Part shown: positions 1-8,708 of the stretch, piece after piece
Layout: each line of letters opens with the position of its first letter
Numbering within the stretch: position 1 is the stretch's first letter
Source of the DNA: Bacillus ndiopicus
GTDB lineage: Bacteria; Bacillota; Bacilli; Bacillales_A; Planococcaceae
NCBI RefSeq assembly: GCF_000612805.1
Contig: NZ_HG964405.1
Span: 567,963 to 631,962 of the forward strand
Direction: 5' to 3'
DNA length: 64,000 bases
The notes under the pieces: generated by a model
Told to the model about the DNA's origin: nothing
Databases searched by the model: none
The model's input: the letters and a program-made list of their open reading frames with translations, nothing else
Program-made: the position numbers and the translations under genes

Positions 1-177
1 CAAATAAGCCATTTGTGCAGAATTCCCTAAAATTTGGATAAGTAATAACCCTGCAAGGTGTAAAAAGATAACGATGCTAGCCATAATAAGAAATTTAGTA
101 GGTAGTTGTTTAAATGAAATCCAAAATCCCCCAAATAAAAGTGCAGCTATGAATAAAGCAAATGCAAAAGGCCTCAT
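1..177 (-). CDS. Membrane protein, N-terminal part (runs off window)
   Basis: Only the first 59 codons are present; the gene continues past base 1. The start is an ATG at 177 preceded by a good AAGGAG site that overlaps the stop codon of the anti-sigma gene upstream, so it is probably the third gene of the sigma/anti-sigma operon. The visible protein has two hydrophobic segments, about residues 3-20 and 30-52, separated by a short basic loop, as expected for a small integral membrane protein. I cannot assign a family. Its position suggests a role in the same envelope-stress response, which is inference only. Confidence 0.6.
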   Translation of the reverse strand, partial: MRPFAFALFIAALLFGGFWISFKQLPTKFLIMASIVIFLHLAGLLLIQILGNSAQMAYL

Positions 178-190
178 AATTAATCGCTCC

Positions 191-1144
191 TTAATATGGA
201 ATCACAACACCGATACGAACGGTATGTACGTTGTTTTGCTGTAAATAAGGTAAAAGCTCCTCTTGCTTACCAGTTAAAACAACACCAGCAATGAGCCAAT
301 CCTTAGGTGCTTTCTTCCCAATTATGCCGCGCACTACATCGACAGAGTATCCGTCCCTATAATTCAACTGCGCGACATAAGCTTCAGCCGATTCAATAGG
401 GTTATTAGTTATTGCTTTATGATGCAAAATCGGGAAGCCGTATGCACGAGTATCACTGACCTCGCTTATATCCATTTGGAACATCGCATTGTCAGGCAAT
501 TTTTCCAGCTCTTTTTTGGCTTCTTCCATTTCATCATATAGCCCTTCATCAATTAACCAAGCCCATTGTGCTGTGGGAAACTGCTCCCACATATCAAGCA
601 AAGGTAGCTGTTCCTTAAAAGAAACTGCTACTTCAATATTATAATAGCCTGGTAAATCTGCAATATAATCGAAATCATTTTTATCAGTTGGCTCTGTTGG
701 CATATGAAATGCAATGGTGCGTTGGCCATGAGAATAAACTGGAGACCCATTTAAAGCAATGGCATTACCTGTTTGGAGAGCTGTCCTGGCCCCTAAAATT
801 GTATAAAAATAATCGCGGGAGTCCCAATTGATAATATGCGGCCCAACTTGTTTATAAAGCTTTGATGATGTTTTAGTTGCCACTAGGAAATTATCATAGC
901 TCACAGCATTTATATCAATGTTTGCCCCTTGAAAATAAAGCTCTGTCGAAAGCTCATTTAACTGCACATCAATTCGCTTATTCATAAAATAAATGCTTGC
1001 TACAAGCACGCCCCATAATAAAACAATAATTAGAACTGTAACGATAATTGAAATTAATATAGTTTTTTTCAATGATTTACGCTTTGCTGTTTTCACAAGG
1101 CTTGAAAAATCAGCATCCCGTTCAAAAATCGATTTTTCCTCCAT
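191..1144 (-). CDS. Membrane-bound anti-sigma factor (Sigma_reg_N / Sigma_reg_C type)
   Basis: A 317-residue single-pass membrane protein. The cytoplasmic N-terminus (about residues 1-27, starting MEEKSIFERDADF) precedes one strong transmembrane helix at about 28-53 and a large extracytoplasmic domain. This layout, and the C-terminal block with VRGIIGKKAPKDW followed by LTGKQEELLPYL, fits the sigma-factor-regulator families found next to Bacillus ECF genes. The start overlaps the 3' end of the ECF sigma gene by 23 bases, so the two are translationally coupled. It presumably holds the sigma factor at the membrane until an envelope signal arrives. The signal is unknown. Confidence 0.8.
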   Translation of the reverse strand: MEEKSIFERDADFSSLVKTAKRKSLKKTILISIIVTVLIIVLLWGVLVASIYFMNKRIDVQLNELSTELYFQGANIDINAVSYDNFLVATKTSSKLYKQVGPHIINWDSRDYFYTILGARTALQTGNAIALNGSPVYSHGQRTIAFHMPTEPTDKNDFDYIADLPGYYNIEVAVSFKEQLPLLDMWEQFPTAQWAWLIDEGLYDEMEEAKKELEKLPDNAMFQMDISEVSDTRAYGFPILHHKAITNNPIESAEAYVAQLNYRDGYSVDVVRGIIGKKAPKDWLIAGVVLTGKQEELLPYLQQNNVHTVRIGVVIPY

Positions 1145-1637
1145 TATAGACCTCCTGTAATTGTTGCTTTAATTTGTTTTTGGCTCGCGCTAGCTGCGTC
1201 TTCACTGTTTTATCTGTCGTCCCAAACAATGTCGCAATATCCTTTAACGAAAGCTCAGCACTATATTTTAATAAAATTAGCTGTGCTTCCTTATCAGATA
1301 GAGTAGCAAGCCGTGCAACGATTTCTCGCTGTAGCTCCTGCTGCATAATAATTGTTTCAGGAGTACGCCGCTCAAGTAGATCTTCTAGTCTGAATGAAAT
1401 AACGTAATTGTGCTGTGATTGCGACTTTTTGATAAGGTCATAGTATTTATGAATCGCTACTTTATACAGCCAAGCACTTGCATCATTCGGGGAGATGCCA
1501 TCGATATATTGAATAAATTGAATTGCTGTTTCCTGTAAGATATCTTCTGCATCCTCTTTTTGAGCTCCCATTGTTAACAATGTTTTATAAATGGCGAGCA
1601 GCTTCTCCTGTAATTGTTTTTTATGTAATTCATTCAT
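1122..1637 (-). CDS. ECF-type RNA polymerase sigma factor
   Basis: A 171-residue sigma-70 family factor. Region 2 is seen around EDAEDILQETAIQF and the tryptophan-containing ASAWLYKVAIHKY. Region 4 is seen around LSLKDIATLFGTTDKTVKTQ, the helix-turn-helix for the -35 element. I chose the ATG at 1637 because it follows a strong GGAGGG site; an in-frame start 16 codons upstream has no such site. It directs RNA polymerase to stress promoters and is presumably inhibited by the overlapping anti-sigma gene. It is divergent from a second ECF operon starting at 1871. The specific ECF group was not determined. Confidence 0.88.
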   Translation of the reverse strand: MNELHKKQLQEKLLAIYKTLLTMGAQKEDAEDILQETAIQFIQYIDGISPNDASAWLYKVAIHKYYDLIKKSQSQHNYVISFRLEDLLERRTPETIIMQQELQREIVARLATLSDKEAQLILLKYSAELSLKDIATLFGTTDKTVKTQLARAKNKLKQQLQEVYNGGKIDF

Positions 1638-1689
1638 CTCAACCCTCCTACCTATATAACGATTGAGTTTTGAAAAAGTAAACAAAATA

Positions 1690-1724
1690 AAAACAGCTAC
1701 CTAAAAAATTAGATAGCTGCTTTT
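1690..1724 (-). terminator. Hairpin with U-tract upstream of the ECF operon
   Basis: A 9-bp stem with one mismatch (CAGCTACCT pairing with AGATAGCTG) sits 50 bases upstream of the minus-strand sigma gene. On the minus strand it is followed by TTTTTATTTT, so it reads as a terminator in that direction. No minus-strand gene ends here, so it is either a leader attenuator for the sigma operon or a relic. Confidence 0.45.
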
Positions 1725-1821
1725 AATCCTTTACTTGAAAGGGTGACTCAGTACATATTTATAATAACAAATAATTAAATAAAAAACAAACATTTGTTCT
1801 TTCGAGTAATGTGAAATTTTT

Positions 1822-1847
1822 TGAACGATTTATGATATCCTACAGTC
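1822..1847 (+). promoter_or_regulatory. Candidate ECF-type autoregulatory promoter
   Basis: TGAAC at 1822-1826 and AGTC at 1844-1847, with a 17-base spacer, resemble ECF promoters (TGAAAC, then CGTC) and lie just upstream of the ribosome site of the sigma gene at 1871. ECF genes commonly transcribe themselves, so autoregulation is likely. The -10 differs from consensus by one base. Confidence 0.45.
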
Positions 1848-1870
1848 TAATTTATAAGGAGGTGCTTAAG

Positions 1871-2338
1871 ATGGACGAAGAGAGCTTGCTTCATCTTCTT
1901 GAAGTGCAAGAGGGGCGTCTTTATAAAATTGCTTACGCTTATTTACACAATGAACAGGATGCGCTTGATGCTTATCAGGAGCTTGTTTATCGCGCGTTAA
2001 AGCATGGACATAAAGTACGTGAGCCGGATTTTATGGCAACATGGCTTGTGCGAGTGTTAATAAATATTTGTTTAGATATGAAAAAGAAACAGCAATCTAC
2101 TGTAGCTTTAGAAACGAGTTTAGAGCCAGCTACTTACGATAGGCATTCGGTGGAGCTTGATGAATTGCTTGCGCAACTTTCCCCGGCTGAGCAAGAGCTT
2201 ATTTACTTGAAATATATGGAGGATTTAAAAAATCAGGATATTGCAGAGCGGAAAAATATCCCGGAAGGCACAGTAAAATCGAGAATACATATGACGTTGA
2301 AAAAGCTGCGTCATTTTTTGAAGGAGGAGAGAGGATGA
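1871..2338 (+). CDS. ECF-type RNA polymerase sigma factor (SigV-like)
   Basis: A 155-residue sigma-70 factor. Region 2 is seen at LYKIAYAYLHNEQDALDAYQ and FMATWLVRVLINICLD, and region 4 at MEDLKNQDIAERKNIPEGTV followed by KSRIHMTLKKL. The ATG at 1871 is chosen because it follows a TAAGGAGG site; an in-frame start 20 codons upstream would overlap the promoter-like sequence. The EQDALDAYQ motif replaces the usual EDAEDxxQ. It overlaps the next gene by four bases (ATGA), a translational-coupling arrangement typical of sigma/anti-sigma pairs. Assignment to the SigV group is by overall resemblance only. Confidence 0.88.
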   Translation: MDEESLLHLLEVQEGRLYKIAYAYLHNEQDALDAYQELVYRALKHGHKVREPDFMATWLVRVLINICLDMKKKQQSTVALETSLEPATYDRHSVELDELLAQLSPAEQELIYLKYMEDLKNQDIAERKNIPEGTVKSRIHMTLKKLRHFLKEERG

Positions 2339-3630
2339 AAAAGGAGGAGCAGCTACTTGAAATGCTTGAGCAAATTAAAGTGCCGCAAGATGCTTTAAAG
2401 CAGGCAAGATTTCTTGCGATAAATAGACGAAAAAGGGAAAAGCGTCAGCAAAAACGCATGCTACAGCTCGGACTTTCCGCAGCCTTAATTTTCCTTGCGC
2501 TGACATTAAGCATCCGTCTTTCACCGCAAATCGCAGAGGCGGCGGCAAAAATTCCATTGCTTGCTCCCTTTGTAGAAATAATTACGTATGATAAAGGGAT
2601 GAAGGATATTTTAGCAAATGATTATGCGCAAAATATCATTGTGCAAGATGAACAAAGCGGCAAGAAATTTACCATAACAAGCGTCGTAGCAGATGAAACG
2701 GGTTTATTAATCGCTTATCGTTTTGAAAATAACGAGGCGATAACTCGTTCTGCTGAATTTAAAGAAGTAAAATTGATGCAAAATGGAGAAGCCTTGCCTG
2801 CTGGTGTGACGATGCATTTTAATGGCTCAGAGGATAAAACAGTGATGGAAAGTACATTGGACTTTATCTTTGTAGAAAATAGAAAGCCCTATGGTAATGA
2901 TTTTGAGCTTGTTGTGCAATTAAATGATACGCAAGAAACAACCTTTACGTTGCCATTTTCATTATCAAAGCAGCTAGCTCCAAGTAAGCAGTATGTGATT
3001 AATAAGCAGCTAGTAGTTGATGGTCAAGAGATACTTGTGAATAGCGTGTATATTTCTCCACTACGAGTGGAAGCTAGCTTTACCATCCCTGAAACAAACA
3101 CAAAGCGCATTTTAGATTTTGACTTGCGTTTAGTTGATGAAACAGGCGAAGAATGGGGGCGAATGTCAAGTGGCACAACAGGCTTTGGGTCAATGAAGGA
3201 TGGGGAGTTTACACGTTTTATACAAAGTAATTATTTCCGTGAGCCAAAGTCTTTAACATTAATTATTGAAAATATTGAGGCGCTCGATAAAGGGCAGGAT
3301 TATATCGAGGTTGATTTTAGTAAAAAGCAAGTTTTATATGTACCAGAGAAGCTGGATGTAAAGCTGGAGATTCCAACAGAAGCCTCTATTCATGCGGTTT
3401 ATCCGTTAGCCAAAGCGGAACACAGCAAGCCGCTACTACAAACTTTAATTGATGCCAATGGCAAGGAATGGTGGTCAACACAAAGCTCTTCTTTGTTTGG
3501 TGATCGGAAGGAAAGTGAAAGCTCCTATATGTTTGAAAAAGGCTTTGCGAACCCTGTAAAAATGTATATTCAAAACTATCCGTTATTTTTAAACGGCAGT
3601 GGGCAAATTGAAATTTCAATACGTGAGTGA
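2335..3630 (+). CDS. DUF4179-type membrane protein, probable anti-sigma factor
   Basis: A 431-residue protein with a basic cytoplasmic head of about 40 residues, one transmembrane helix at about 43-62, and a large external domain. The stretch after the helix, with IAEAAAKIPLLAPFVEII, is the hallmark of DUF4179 proteins, which are co-transcribed with ECF sigma factors in Bacilli. The start codon overlaps the sigma stop. It most likely inhibits the ECF factor encoded immediately upstream and senses an envelope signal through its external beta-rich domain. A bidirectional terminator follows. Confidence 0.82.
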   Translation: MKKEEQLLEMLEQIKVPQDALKQARFLAINRRKREKRQQKRMLQLGLSAALIFLALTLSIRLSPQIAEAAAKIPLLAPFVEIITYDKGMKDILANDYAQNIIVQDEQSGKKFTITSVVADETGLLIAYRFENNEAITRSAEFKEVKLMQNGEALPAGVTMHFNGSEDKTVMESTLDFIFVENRKPYGNDFELVVQLNDTQETTFTLPFSLSKQLAPSKQYVINKQLVVDGQEILVNSVYISPLRVEASFTIPETNTKRILDFDLRLVDETGEEWGRMSSGTTGFGSMKDGEFTRFIQSNYFREPKSLTLIIENIEALDKGQDYIEVDFSKKQVLYVPEKLDVKLEIPTEASIHAVYPLAKAEHSKPLLQTLIDANGKEWWSTQSSSLFGDRKESESSYMFEKGFANPVKMYIQNYPLFLNGSGQIEISIRE

Positions 3631-3640
3631 TGATATAAAA

Positions 3641-3672
3641 GGCTATTGGGAAGATATGTCTTCCCAATAGCT
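3641..3672. terminator. Bidirectional Rho-independent terminator
   Basis: A long stem (GGCTATTGGGAAGA pairing with TCTTCCCAATAGCT) lies between the convergent anti-sigma and ferritin genes, with A-rich and T-rich flanks on the two sides. Confidence 0.75.
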
Positions 3673-3675
3673 TGT

Positions 3676-4179
3676 TTATGCTTCAGGTGTAAATGTGCGG
3701 CTTGCTAATTCAGCATCTAGCATGAAAATTGCATTAGAGTCTTTTTCAATGCGGCGTAGCTTAGCAATTAATGTATCGAATGTTGATTCTTCTTCTACTT
3801 GTTCATCGATAAACCATTTTAAAAATGCTGTAGTTGCGTGCTCACGCTCATCTAAAGCGATATCCATTAAATTATAAATACGGCGTGTTACTTCCTTTTC
3901 GTGTCCTAATGCTTTTTCGAATGCATCTAGCACTGAAGAAAAATCATTATGTGGATTTGCAAATCCGTCGATTGTTGCACGGTAGCCCATATCGCTTAAA
4001 AATGTGTAAAACTTCATTGCGTGGAAGCGCTCTTCCTCAGCTTGCACTAAAAAGAAGTTAGCAAAACCGTCGTACGATTGGTCTGTGCAATAGGCAGCCA
4101 TTGCTAAATAAGCGTGTGCTGAAAAGAATTCATAATTCATTTGATCATTTAGTGCTTTGTGTAGTTTTTCTGATAACAT
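3676..4179 (-). CDS. ftnA: Ferritin (iron storage)
   Basis: A 167-residue bacterial ferritin. It oxidises ferrous iron at a di-iron centre and stores it as a mineral inside a 24-subunit cage. Ferroxidase-type residues are visible: E in MNYEFFSAHAYLAMA, the EEERFHAMKF block, and EREHATTAFLKWFIDEQVEE. Length is normal for FtnA. The ATG at 4179 follows an AGGAGG site and begins MLSEKLHKALNDQ; a longer frame would run through the Fur box. A perfect Fur palindrome lies 32 bases upstream, so iron-dependent control is expected. Confidence in the family is very high. Confidence 0.93.
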   Translation of the reverse strand: MLSEKLHKALNDQMNYEFFSAHAYLAMAAYCTDQSYDGFANFFLVQAEEERFHAMKFYTFLSDMGYRATIDGFANPHNDFSSVLDAFEKALGHEKEVTRRIYNLMDIALDEREHATTAFLKWFIDEQVEEESTFDTLIAKLRRIEKDSNAIFMLDAELASRTFTPEA

Positions 4180-4210
4180 ATTAGCGTCCTCCTCAAATTG
4201 AAATTTATAA

Positions 4211-4227
4211 TTGATAATCATTATCAA
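4211..4227. promoter_or_regulatory. Fur box upstream of ferritin
   Basis: TTGATAATCATTATCAA is a perfect inverted repeat and contains the full 7-1-7 Fur consensus (TGATAATnATTATCA). It lies directly upstream of the ferritin ribosome site. A PerR box would read TTATAATnATTATAA, so Fur is the better match. Confidence 0.8.
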
Positions 4228-4327
4228 TAAATATATTTTAGCCTTTTTTTAGTAATGAAGGCAAGCTTTTTCTGTTTCTAATTTGCAATAGATGTAGTTT
4301 ATTGCAAAGTGAGCTACTCTAATGATA

Positions 4328-4341
4328 TTATCTTGATTCAG
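4328..4341 (+). repeat. Solo copy of the TTATCTTGATTCAG motif
   Basis: This 14-mer is identical to the one at 39867-39880 and to the terminal repeat of the palindromic element at 58516. It lies in the ferritin-mscS intergenic gap. It may be a remnant of that repeat family. Confidence 0.4.
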
Positions 4342-4412
4342 AAAATGCTTTTTATACAAAGAACGATATACGAGCTGAATTTAAATTTTAAAAATTAGAA
4401 AGGACGTGGCTT

Positions 4413-5489
4413 ATGCTCGAGTCATTTCGTCAGTTTTTCTCTGATATACAGGAAGTAACTTTGCAAAGTATTGGCGCTGCAGTCGCTTTATTATTTGTAG
4501 GCCTACTTGTTCAACAATATATAATCAAGCCTTTGATTAATGGGCTAGGGCGCTTTTTTGAAAAGCGAGGTAAAATATTTCAGGCAAGAATATTGCTACA
4601 GTTTAGCCGTGCCATTCGCTACGCTTTTTTAACATGCGTCATATTTATAAGTATATCAATTGTTTTAGATAAATGGTTGATTACACATCCAAAAACGACT
4701 AACTTATTTTGGTCATTGATGTTGTTTTTTATTTTCAAAGGATTTGCGGATGTTATTTCATATTACATTGAAAATCCAAAAAGCATTTATGCGGAGCAAA
4801 AGCCTACACAACAACATATTTTAATGCCTTTTTTCTTACGTATTGCGAAAGTAGCGGTATATGTGGCCGCATTGTTTGCGATTGCTTCACTTTGGAATTT
4901 CAATATTAACGGCTTTTTAACAGGAATTGGGCTGACGGGGGTAGCGATTGCCTTCGGTATTCGTGATACACTTGGACATTTTTTCGGTGGAATGTCTGTT
5001 GCACTCGATAAGCCGTTTCAAATTGGTGATTGGGTAGCGACAGAGGATCAGAAAATTGAGGGCATTGTGGAAGATGTCAACTTGCGCAGCACTGTTATTC
5101 AAACAGGGGATAAAGGGCTCGTTTATATCCCAAACGCCTATTTAACGAATCGTCCTATTTATAATTTATCGAAGCGCGAGAAGCGTAAATGTGAATATTA
5201 TTTATATGTTTCTACAAAGAATAGCGAAGCCATATTGCGTGAGGTGTGCGAGCATTTACAAGAACAAATATACTTACATAAAAATACTGAGAAGGATGTT
5301 ATTCATGTTTATGTAGATGAGCTGCGCCCGACATCATATCGCATTTTAGTGCGTTTTTTTGTAGCGACAAACGATGGGGGACAGTTGCATGCAGTGAAGC
5401 AGGATATGTTATTTGCAACGAAGCAAATTTTCGAGCAGGCAGGGATCGAGTATGCCGAGGATGAAATTTGGGTGCAAATGGGAACGTAG
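4413..5489 (+). CDS. Small-conductance mechanosensitive channel (MscS family)
   Basis: A 358-residue membrane protein with several N-terminal hydrophobic helices. The conserved pore-lining segment is visible at about residues 170-200: GFLTGIGLTGVAIAFGIRD, then HFFGGMSVALDKPFQIGDW. It is followed by the cytoplasmic beta domain containing GIVEDVNLRSTVIQT and VYIPNAYLTNRPIYN. Such channels open when membrane tension rises and release solutes during hypo-osmotic shock. It lies beside the betaine importer genes on the opposite strand, which suits an osmotic-adaptation neighbourhood. The stop codon lies inside the first copy of a 21-bp repeat. Confidence 0.9.
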   Translation: MLESFRQFFSDIQEVTLQSIGAAVALLFVGLLVQQYIIKPLINGLGRFFEKRGKIFQARILLQFSRAIRYAFLTCVIFISISIVLDKWLITHPKTTNLFWSLMLFFIFKGFADVISYYIENPKSIYAEQKPTQQHILMPFFLRIAKVAVYVAALFAIASLWNFNINGFLTGIGLTGVAIAFGIRDTLGHFFGGMSVALDKPFQIGDWVATEDQKIEGIVEDVNLRSTVIQTGDKGLVYIPNAYLTNRPIYNLSKREKRKCEYYLYVSTKNSEAILREVCEHLQEQIYLHKNTEKDVIHVYVDELRPTSYRILVRFFVATNDGGQLHAVKQDMLFATKQIFEQAGIEYAEDEIWVQMGT

Positions 5490-5579
5490 AATAAACTCTG
5501 AGAAATGTAGAATAAAGCTTCCAAAACGTAGAATAAATTCGAAAAAATGTAGAATAAACCTCCGAAAACGTAGAATAAA
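5486..5579. repeat. Five copies of GTAGAATAAA at exact 21-bp period
   Basis: GTAGAATAAA occurs at 5486, 5507, 5528, 5549 and 5570, always 21 bases apart, separated by 11-base spacers that end alternately AAT or AAC. The core is invariant while the spacers drift. The first copy supplies the TAG stop of the mscS gene. A 21-base period puts every core on the same DNA face. The frame through it on the minus strand gives a YSTF-repeat peptide, but that has no ribosome site. Confidence 0.9.
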
Positions 5580-5607
5580 AATATTTCTCAATATCAAAAC
5601 GCCAAAT

Positions 5608-5650
5608 GGCTGACGGAAAATGCAGGAGTAAACCTGCTTTTCCGTCAGCC
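5608..5650. terminator. Bidirectional terminator between mscS and opuAC
   Basis: Long perfect arms, GGCTGACGGAAAA with GCAGG and their complements, surround a short loop. It lies immediately before the opuAC stop codon and serves the convergent genes. Confidence 0.8.
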
Positions 5651-5655
5651 AAATC

Positions 5656-6528
5656 TTATTTTACATCTTTAATCCATGCATCTACTTTATCGCGGTTCTT
5701 TTCAATCCAATCATTTGCTGCATCTTTTGGATTCTCTCCGTTATGAATAGCAAGCATTACTTCTTCAATATCTTCCGGTGTCCATTCGAATGCATCTAAC
5801 ACTTTATAGGCATCAGGTGCATCCTCTTTTAAGCCTTGTCTTGCGAATGTATTAATTGTTTCTTCTCCACCAAAGGCACCTTTTGGGTCCTCCAAATATT
5901 TTAAGTCATAAGAGGCGAATTTCCAGTGCGGTGACCAGCCTGTTACAATAATTTCTTCATTGTTTGAAATAGCTTGATCAAGAGCAACCGTCATTGCACC
6001 TGAAGATGATGGAAGCAGTGTCCAGTCCGCTAAGTTAGGATAGCTCGTAATTGCAGTTTCAGCGGCACTCATTACACCAGCGCCAGCCTCAATGCCTGTA
6101 ATCGTAGAGCTCGCTTCTACAGTTAAATCATCAATCGAGCTAACTTCCATATAGCTTGGTACAACTAAGCCAATTTTTGCGCCTTGTAAGTTTTCACCTA
6201 AATGTTCAAGGTTATCGCCATATTTTTCTAGCTGTGCACTATGCGTTGCTGGAAGCCAGCCCGCTACCATAGCATCTGCTTCACCTTTTGAAACAGATTC
6301 CCACATAATCGCATTATCTAAAGGTGTTAATGTTACATCATAGCCGATTTCCTCTAGTACTTGCCCTACAACATGTGTTGAAGCAACTTCTGTGTCCCAT
6401 TCCACATAAGCTAAATTAATTTTTCCTAGTTTATCACCATTGTTGGATGATGAATCATCACCACATGCGGCTAATGCCACCGCAGCGCTTATTGCTGTTA
6501 ATCCTAAAAACCATTTGTTTTTCTTCAT
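5656..6528 (-). CDS. opuAC: Glycine betaine ABC importer, substrate-binding lipoprotein
   Basis: A 290-residue extracellular binding protein anchored by lipid. The signal peptide ends in the lipobox VALAACG, with cysteine at about residue 22. The mature part begins with KINLAYVEWDTEVASTHVV, characteristic of OpuAC-type betaine/proline-betaine receptors. Later motifs include AMVAGWLPATH and VTGWSPHWKF, whose tryptophans form the cation-binding cage for the trimethylammonium group. I chose the ATG at 6528; a TTG two codons earlier is closer to the ribosome site. It is the last gene of opuAA-AB-AC. Confidence 0.92.
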   Translation of the reverse strand: MKKNKWFLGLTAISAAVALAACGDDSSSNNGDKLGKINLAYVEWDTEVASTHVVGQVLEEIGYDVTLTPLDNAIMWESVSKGEADAMVAGWLPATHSAQLEKYGDNLEHLGENLQGAKIGLVVPSYMEVSSIDDLTVEASSTITGIEAGAGVMSAAETAITSYPNLADWTLLPSSSGAMTVALDQAISNNEEIIVTGWSPHWKFASYDLKYLEDPKGAFGGEETINTFARQGLKEDAPDAYKVLDAFEWTPEDIEEVMLAIHNGENPKDAANDWIEKNRDKVDAWIKDVK

Positions 6529-6541
6529 GTTCAAACAACTC

Positions 6542-7390
6542 CTATTTTTTTTGATTTAAACTTTGTGTTAAACGGTCTACAATAATCGCAAAAATAACTA
6601 AGCTTAATCCTGCGACGAAGCCGTTTCCGACTTGTGCACGCTGCAAGGCAGATAATACTTCGCGACCGAGACCTGGTGCACCAATCATTGAAGCGATGAC
6701 AACCATAGACAAGGATAATAATACTGTTTGGTTAATACCTGCCATGATTGTTGATTTCGCAAGTGGTAACTCCACTTTGAATAGTTTTTGTGCCCCTGTA
6801 CTACCGAAAGAATCGGCTGCTTCAACAAGCTCTTTCGGCACTTGACGAATGCCTAAGCTTGTAAAGCGTACAGTAGGGGGGAGTGCGAAAATAACCGATG
6901 CAAAAACACCCGGTACAACACCAATCCCGAAAAAGGCAACAGCGGGAATTAAATAAACAAAGCCAGGCATTGTTTGCATAAAGTCTAAAATAGGCTTAAT
7001 GCTATTTTCAGCTACATTATTTTTGGACATTAATATTCCAATTGGCACACCAAGTACGATGGCAATAATACTTGAAAAAAGTACAAGGGTGAATGTATTC
7101 ATTAATTGCTCCCATAACCCTTGATTATAAATGAACAGTAGACCGAAAATTGAAAAAACTGGCAAGCCAAATTTTCTCCTTGTAGCAAAGAAGGCAAGTA
7201 TGGCAACAACTAAAATAAATACGATTGGTGGGACAGCAGTAAGTAATGCTGTTACACTTTCCATCACGGACTTACCACCTGTTTGCATCACTTTAAATAG
7301 GCCAGAAAAAGTCTTTGTTAGCCAATCCATTGTGTTTTCAACGGTATCTGCTACTTCAAGCTTTGGAATATTATTTAAAAAATTATTCAT
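6542..7390 (-). CDS. opuAB: Glycine betaine ABC importer, permease
   Basis: A 282-residue integral membrane protein with about six to seven helices. It contains the permease-ATPase coupling loop ([21 protein letters not shown], given here in part as [15 protein letters not shown]). It forms the transmembrane channel of the OpuA importer. The start overlaps the end of opuAA by eight bases and follows a GGAGGTG site, and opuAC starts only 13 bases after its stop, so the three genes form one transcript. Confidence 0.92.
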   Translation of the reverse strand: MNNFLNNIPKLEVADTVENTMDWLTKTFSGLFKVMQTGGKSVMESVTALLTAVPPIVFILVVAILAFFATRRKFGLPVFSIFGLLFIYNQGLWEQLMNTFTLVLFSSIIAIVLGVPIGILMSKNNVAENSIKPILDFMQTMPGFVYLIPAVAFFGIGVVPGVFASVIFALPPTVRFTSLGIRQVPKELVEAADSFGSTGAQKLFKVELPLAKSTIMAGINQTVLLSLSMVVIASMIGAPGLGREVLSALQRAQVGNGFVAGLSLVIFAIIVDRLTQSLNQKK

Positions 7391-8582
7391 TCAGCTCACC
7401 TCCTTGTGATGATGAGGCAAGTGATTCGATAATAACACCACGTATTAAAATACCGCGTAATTTACCTTCATCGACAACTGCAACGGGTGTTGGACTATCC
7501 GAAATAATCGGTAAAATATCTTGAATGACAGTTGTGGAATCCACTGTGGGCATATCTGTTTTAACAAATGATTGCACTGATTTAAGCCCGTTTTTTGCTC
7601 CTTCTAAAGCATCATTCGCTGTAATATAGCCTTTAAATTGACGTTGCTTATCAACCGCAATTAAAACGCTTATTTCTTCCTCGCGCATGCGCTGGAGGGC
7701 GACTTTTGGGCCATCGTTTTCAATATTCACAGTCATTGGACGTACCATCACATTTTCAGCGGTTAACACTTTCGAGCGATCCACATCTTCTAAGAATGTG
7801 CGTATATAATCATTGGCTGGGTTCGTTAAAATTTCCTCGCCAGTGCCGATTTGCATAATTTTTCCGTCCTTCATTATGGCGATGCGGTCACCAATACGTA
7901 ACGCTTCATTTAAATCATGCGTAATAAAAATAATCGTTTTTTGAACATTTGCTTGAAGCTCTAATAATTCGTCTTGCATATCTTTTCGAATTAATGGATC
8001 GAGTGCAGAAAAAGCTTCATCCATTAATAAAATTTCAGGGTCATTTGCTAAAGCTCGCGCAAGACCTACACGCTGCTGCATACCACCTGATAGCTGGCTA
8101 GGGTACTGGTCTTTATACGCCAATAAACCTGCATTTTGCAAAGCCTTTTCTGCTTTCAATCGTCTCTGTTCTTTTGAAATGCCTCTTACTTCTAAGCCAT
8201 ATTCTGTATTTTCAAGGATTGTACGATGGGGGAATAGACCGAAGTTTTGAAATACCATACTCATTTTTTCACGGCGAATATTTTGAAGCTCGCCTTTACT
8301 TAAAGAGGTAATATTTTGTCCATCAATATGAATTTTCCCGCTAGTAGGATCTATCAATCTGTTTAACAAACGTATAAGTGTTGATTTACCACTTCCCGAA
8401 AGCCCCATAATAACAAAAATTTCACCTTCATTAACGGTGAAATTCGCATCATAAACACCGACAGTTGCACCTGTTTTTTCAAGAATTTCCGTCTTGCTTT
8501 TTTGCTGCTCTACAAGCTTTAACGCCTGGGCAGTCTGTTTACCAAAAATTTTGGTGACATGCTCTACTCTTAATTTTTCCAT
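7383..8582 (-). CDS. opuAA: Glycine betaine ABC importer, ATP-binding subunit with CBS pair
   Basis: A 399-residue ATPase. Walker A is GLSGSGKST (about residue 59), the signature is LSGGMQQRV and Walker B is [13 protein letters not shown]. The C-terminal 110 residues form two CBS domains. In OpuA-type importers these gate transport by ionic strength, and in some Firmicutes CBS domains of betaine ATPases bind cyclic di-AMP. The long N-terminal extension before Walker A ([20 protein letters not shown]) is typical of OpuAA/ProV. It is the first gene of the operon and is transcribed from the promoter at 8709-8738. Confidence 0.93.
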   Translation of the reverse strand: MEKLRVEHVTKIFGKQTAQALKLVEQQKSKTEILEKTGATVGVYDANFTVNEGEIFVIMGLSGSGKSTLIRLLNRLIDPTSGKIHIDGQNITSLSKGELQNIRREKMSMVFQNFGLFPHRTILENTEYGLEVRGISKEQRRLKAEKALQNAGLLAYKDQYPSQLSGGMQQRVGLARALANDPEILLMDEAFSALDPLIRKDMQDELLELQANVQKTIIFITHDLNEALRIGDRIAIMKDGKIMQIGTGEEILTNPANDYIRTFLEDVDRSKVLTAENVMVRPMTVNIENDGPKVALQRMREEEISVLIAVDKQRQFKGYITANDALEGAKNGLKSVQSFVKTDMPTVDSTTVIQDILPIISDSPTPVAVVDEGKLRGILIRGVIIESLASSSQGGELNE

Positions 8583-8708
8583 AGTCTCACTTCTTCTTTC
8601 CGATAAAGTTTAAGAAGCTCTTGAAAATAATTCATGGCGAATTATTTTAAGATACCTCTCCATTTACAAATAAGTAGATAATTAGATTAATCGATAACCG
8701 ACAACTTT

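Noticed and set aside
5486..5579. Five regular repeats as a CRISPR array
   Set aside because: Core is only 10 bases and spacers 11 bases, too short for CRISPR, and no cas genes are present.
5299..5652. Minus-strand open frame with YSTF repeats across the 21-bp array
   Set aside because: It has no ribosome site, overlaps mscS and a terminator, and its repetitive peptide follows simply from the DNA repeat.
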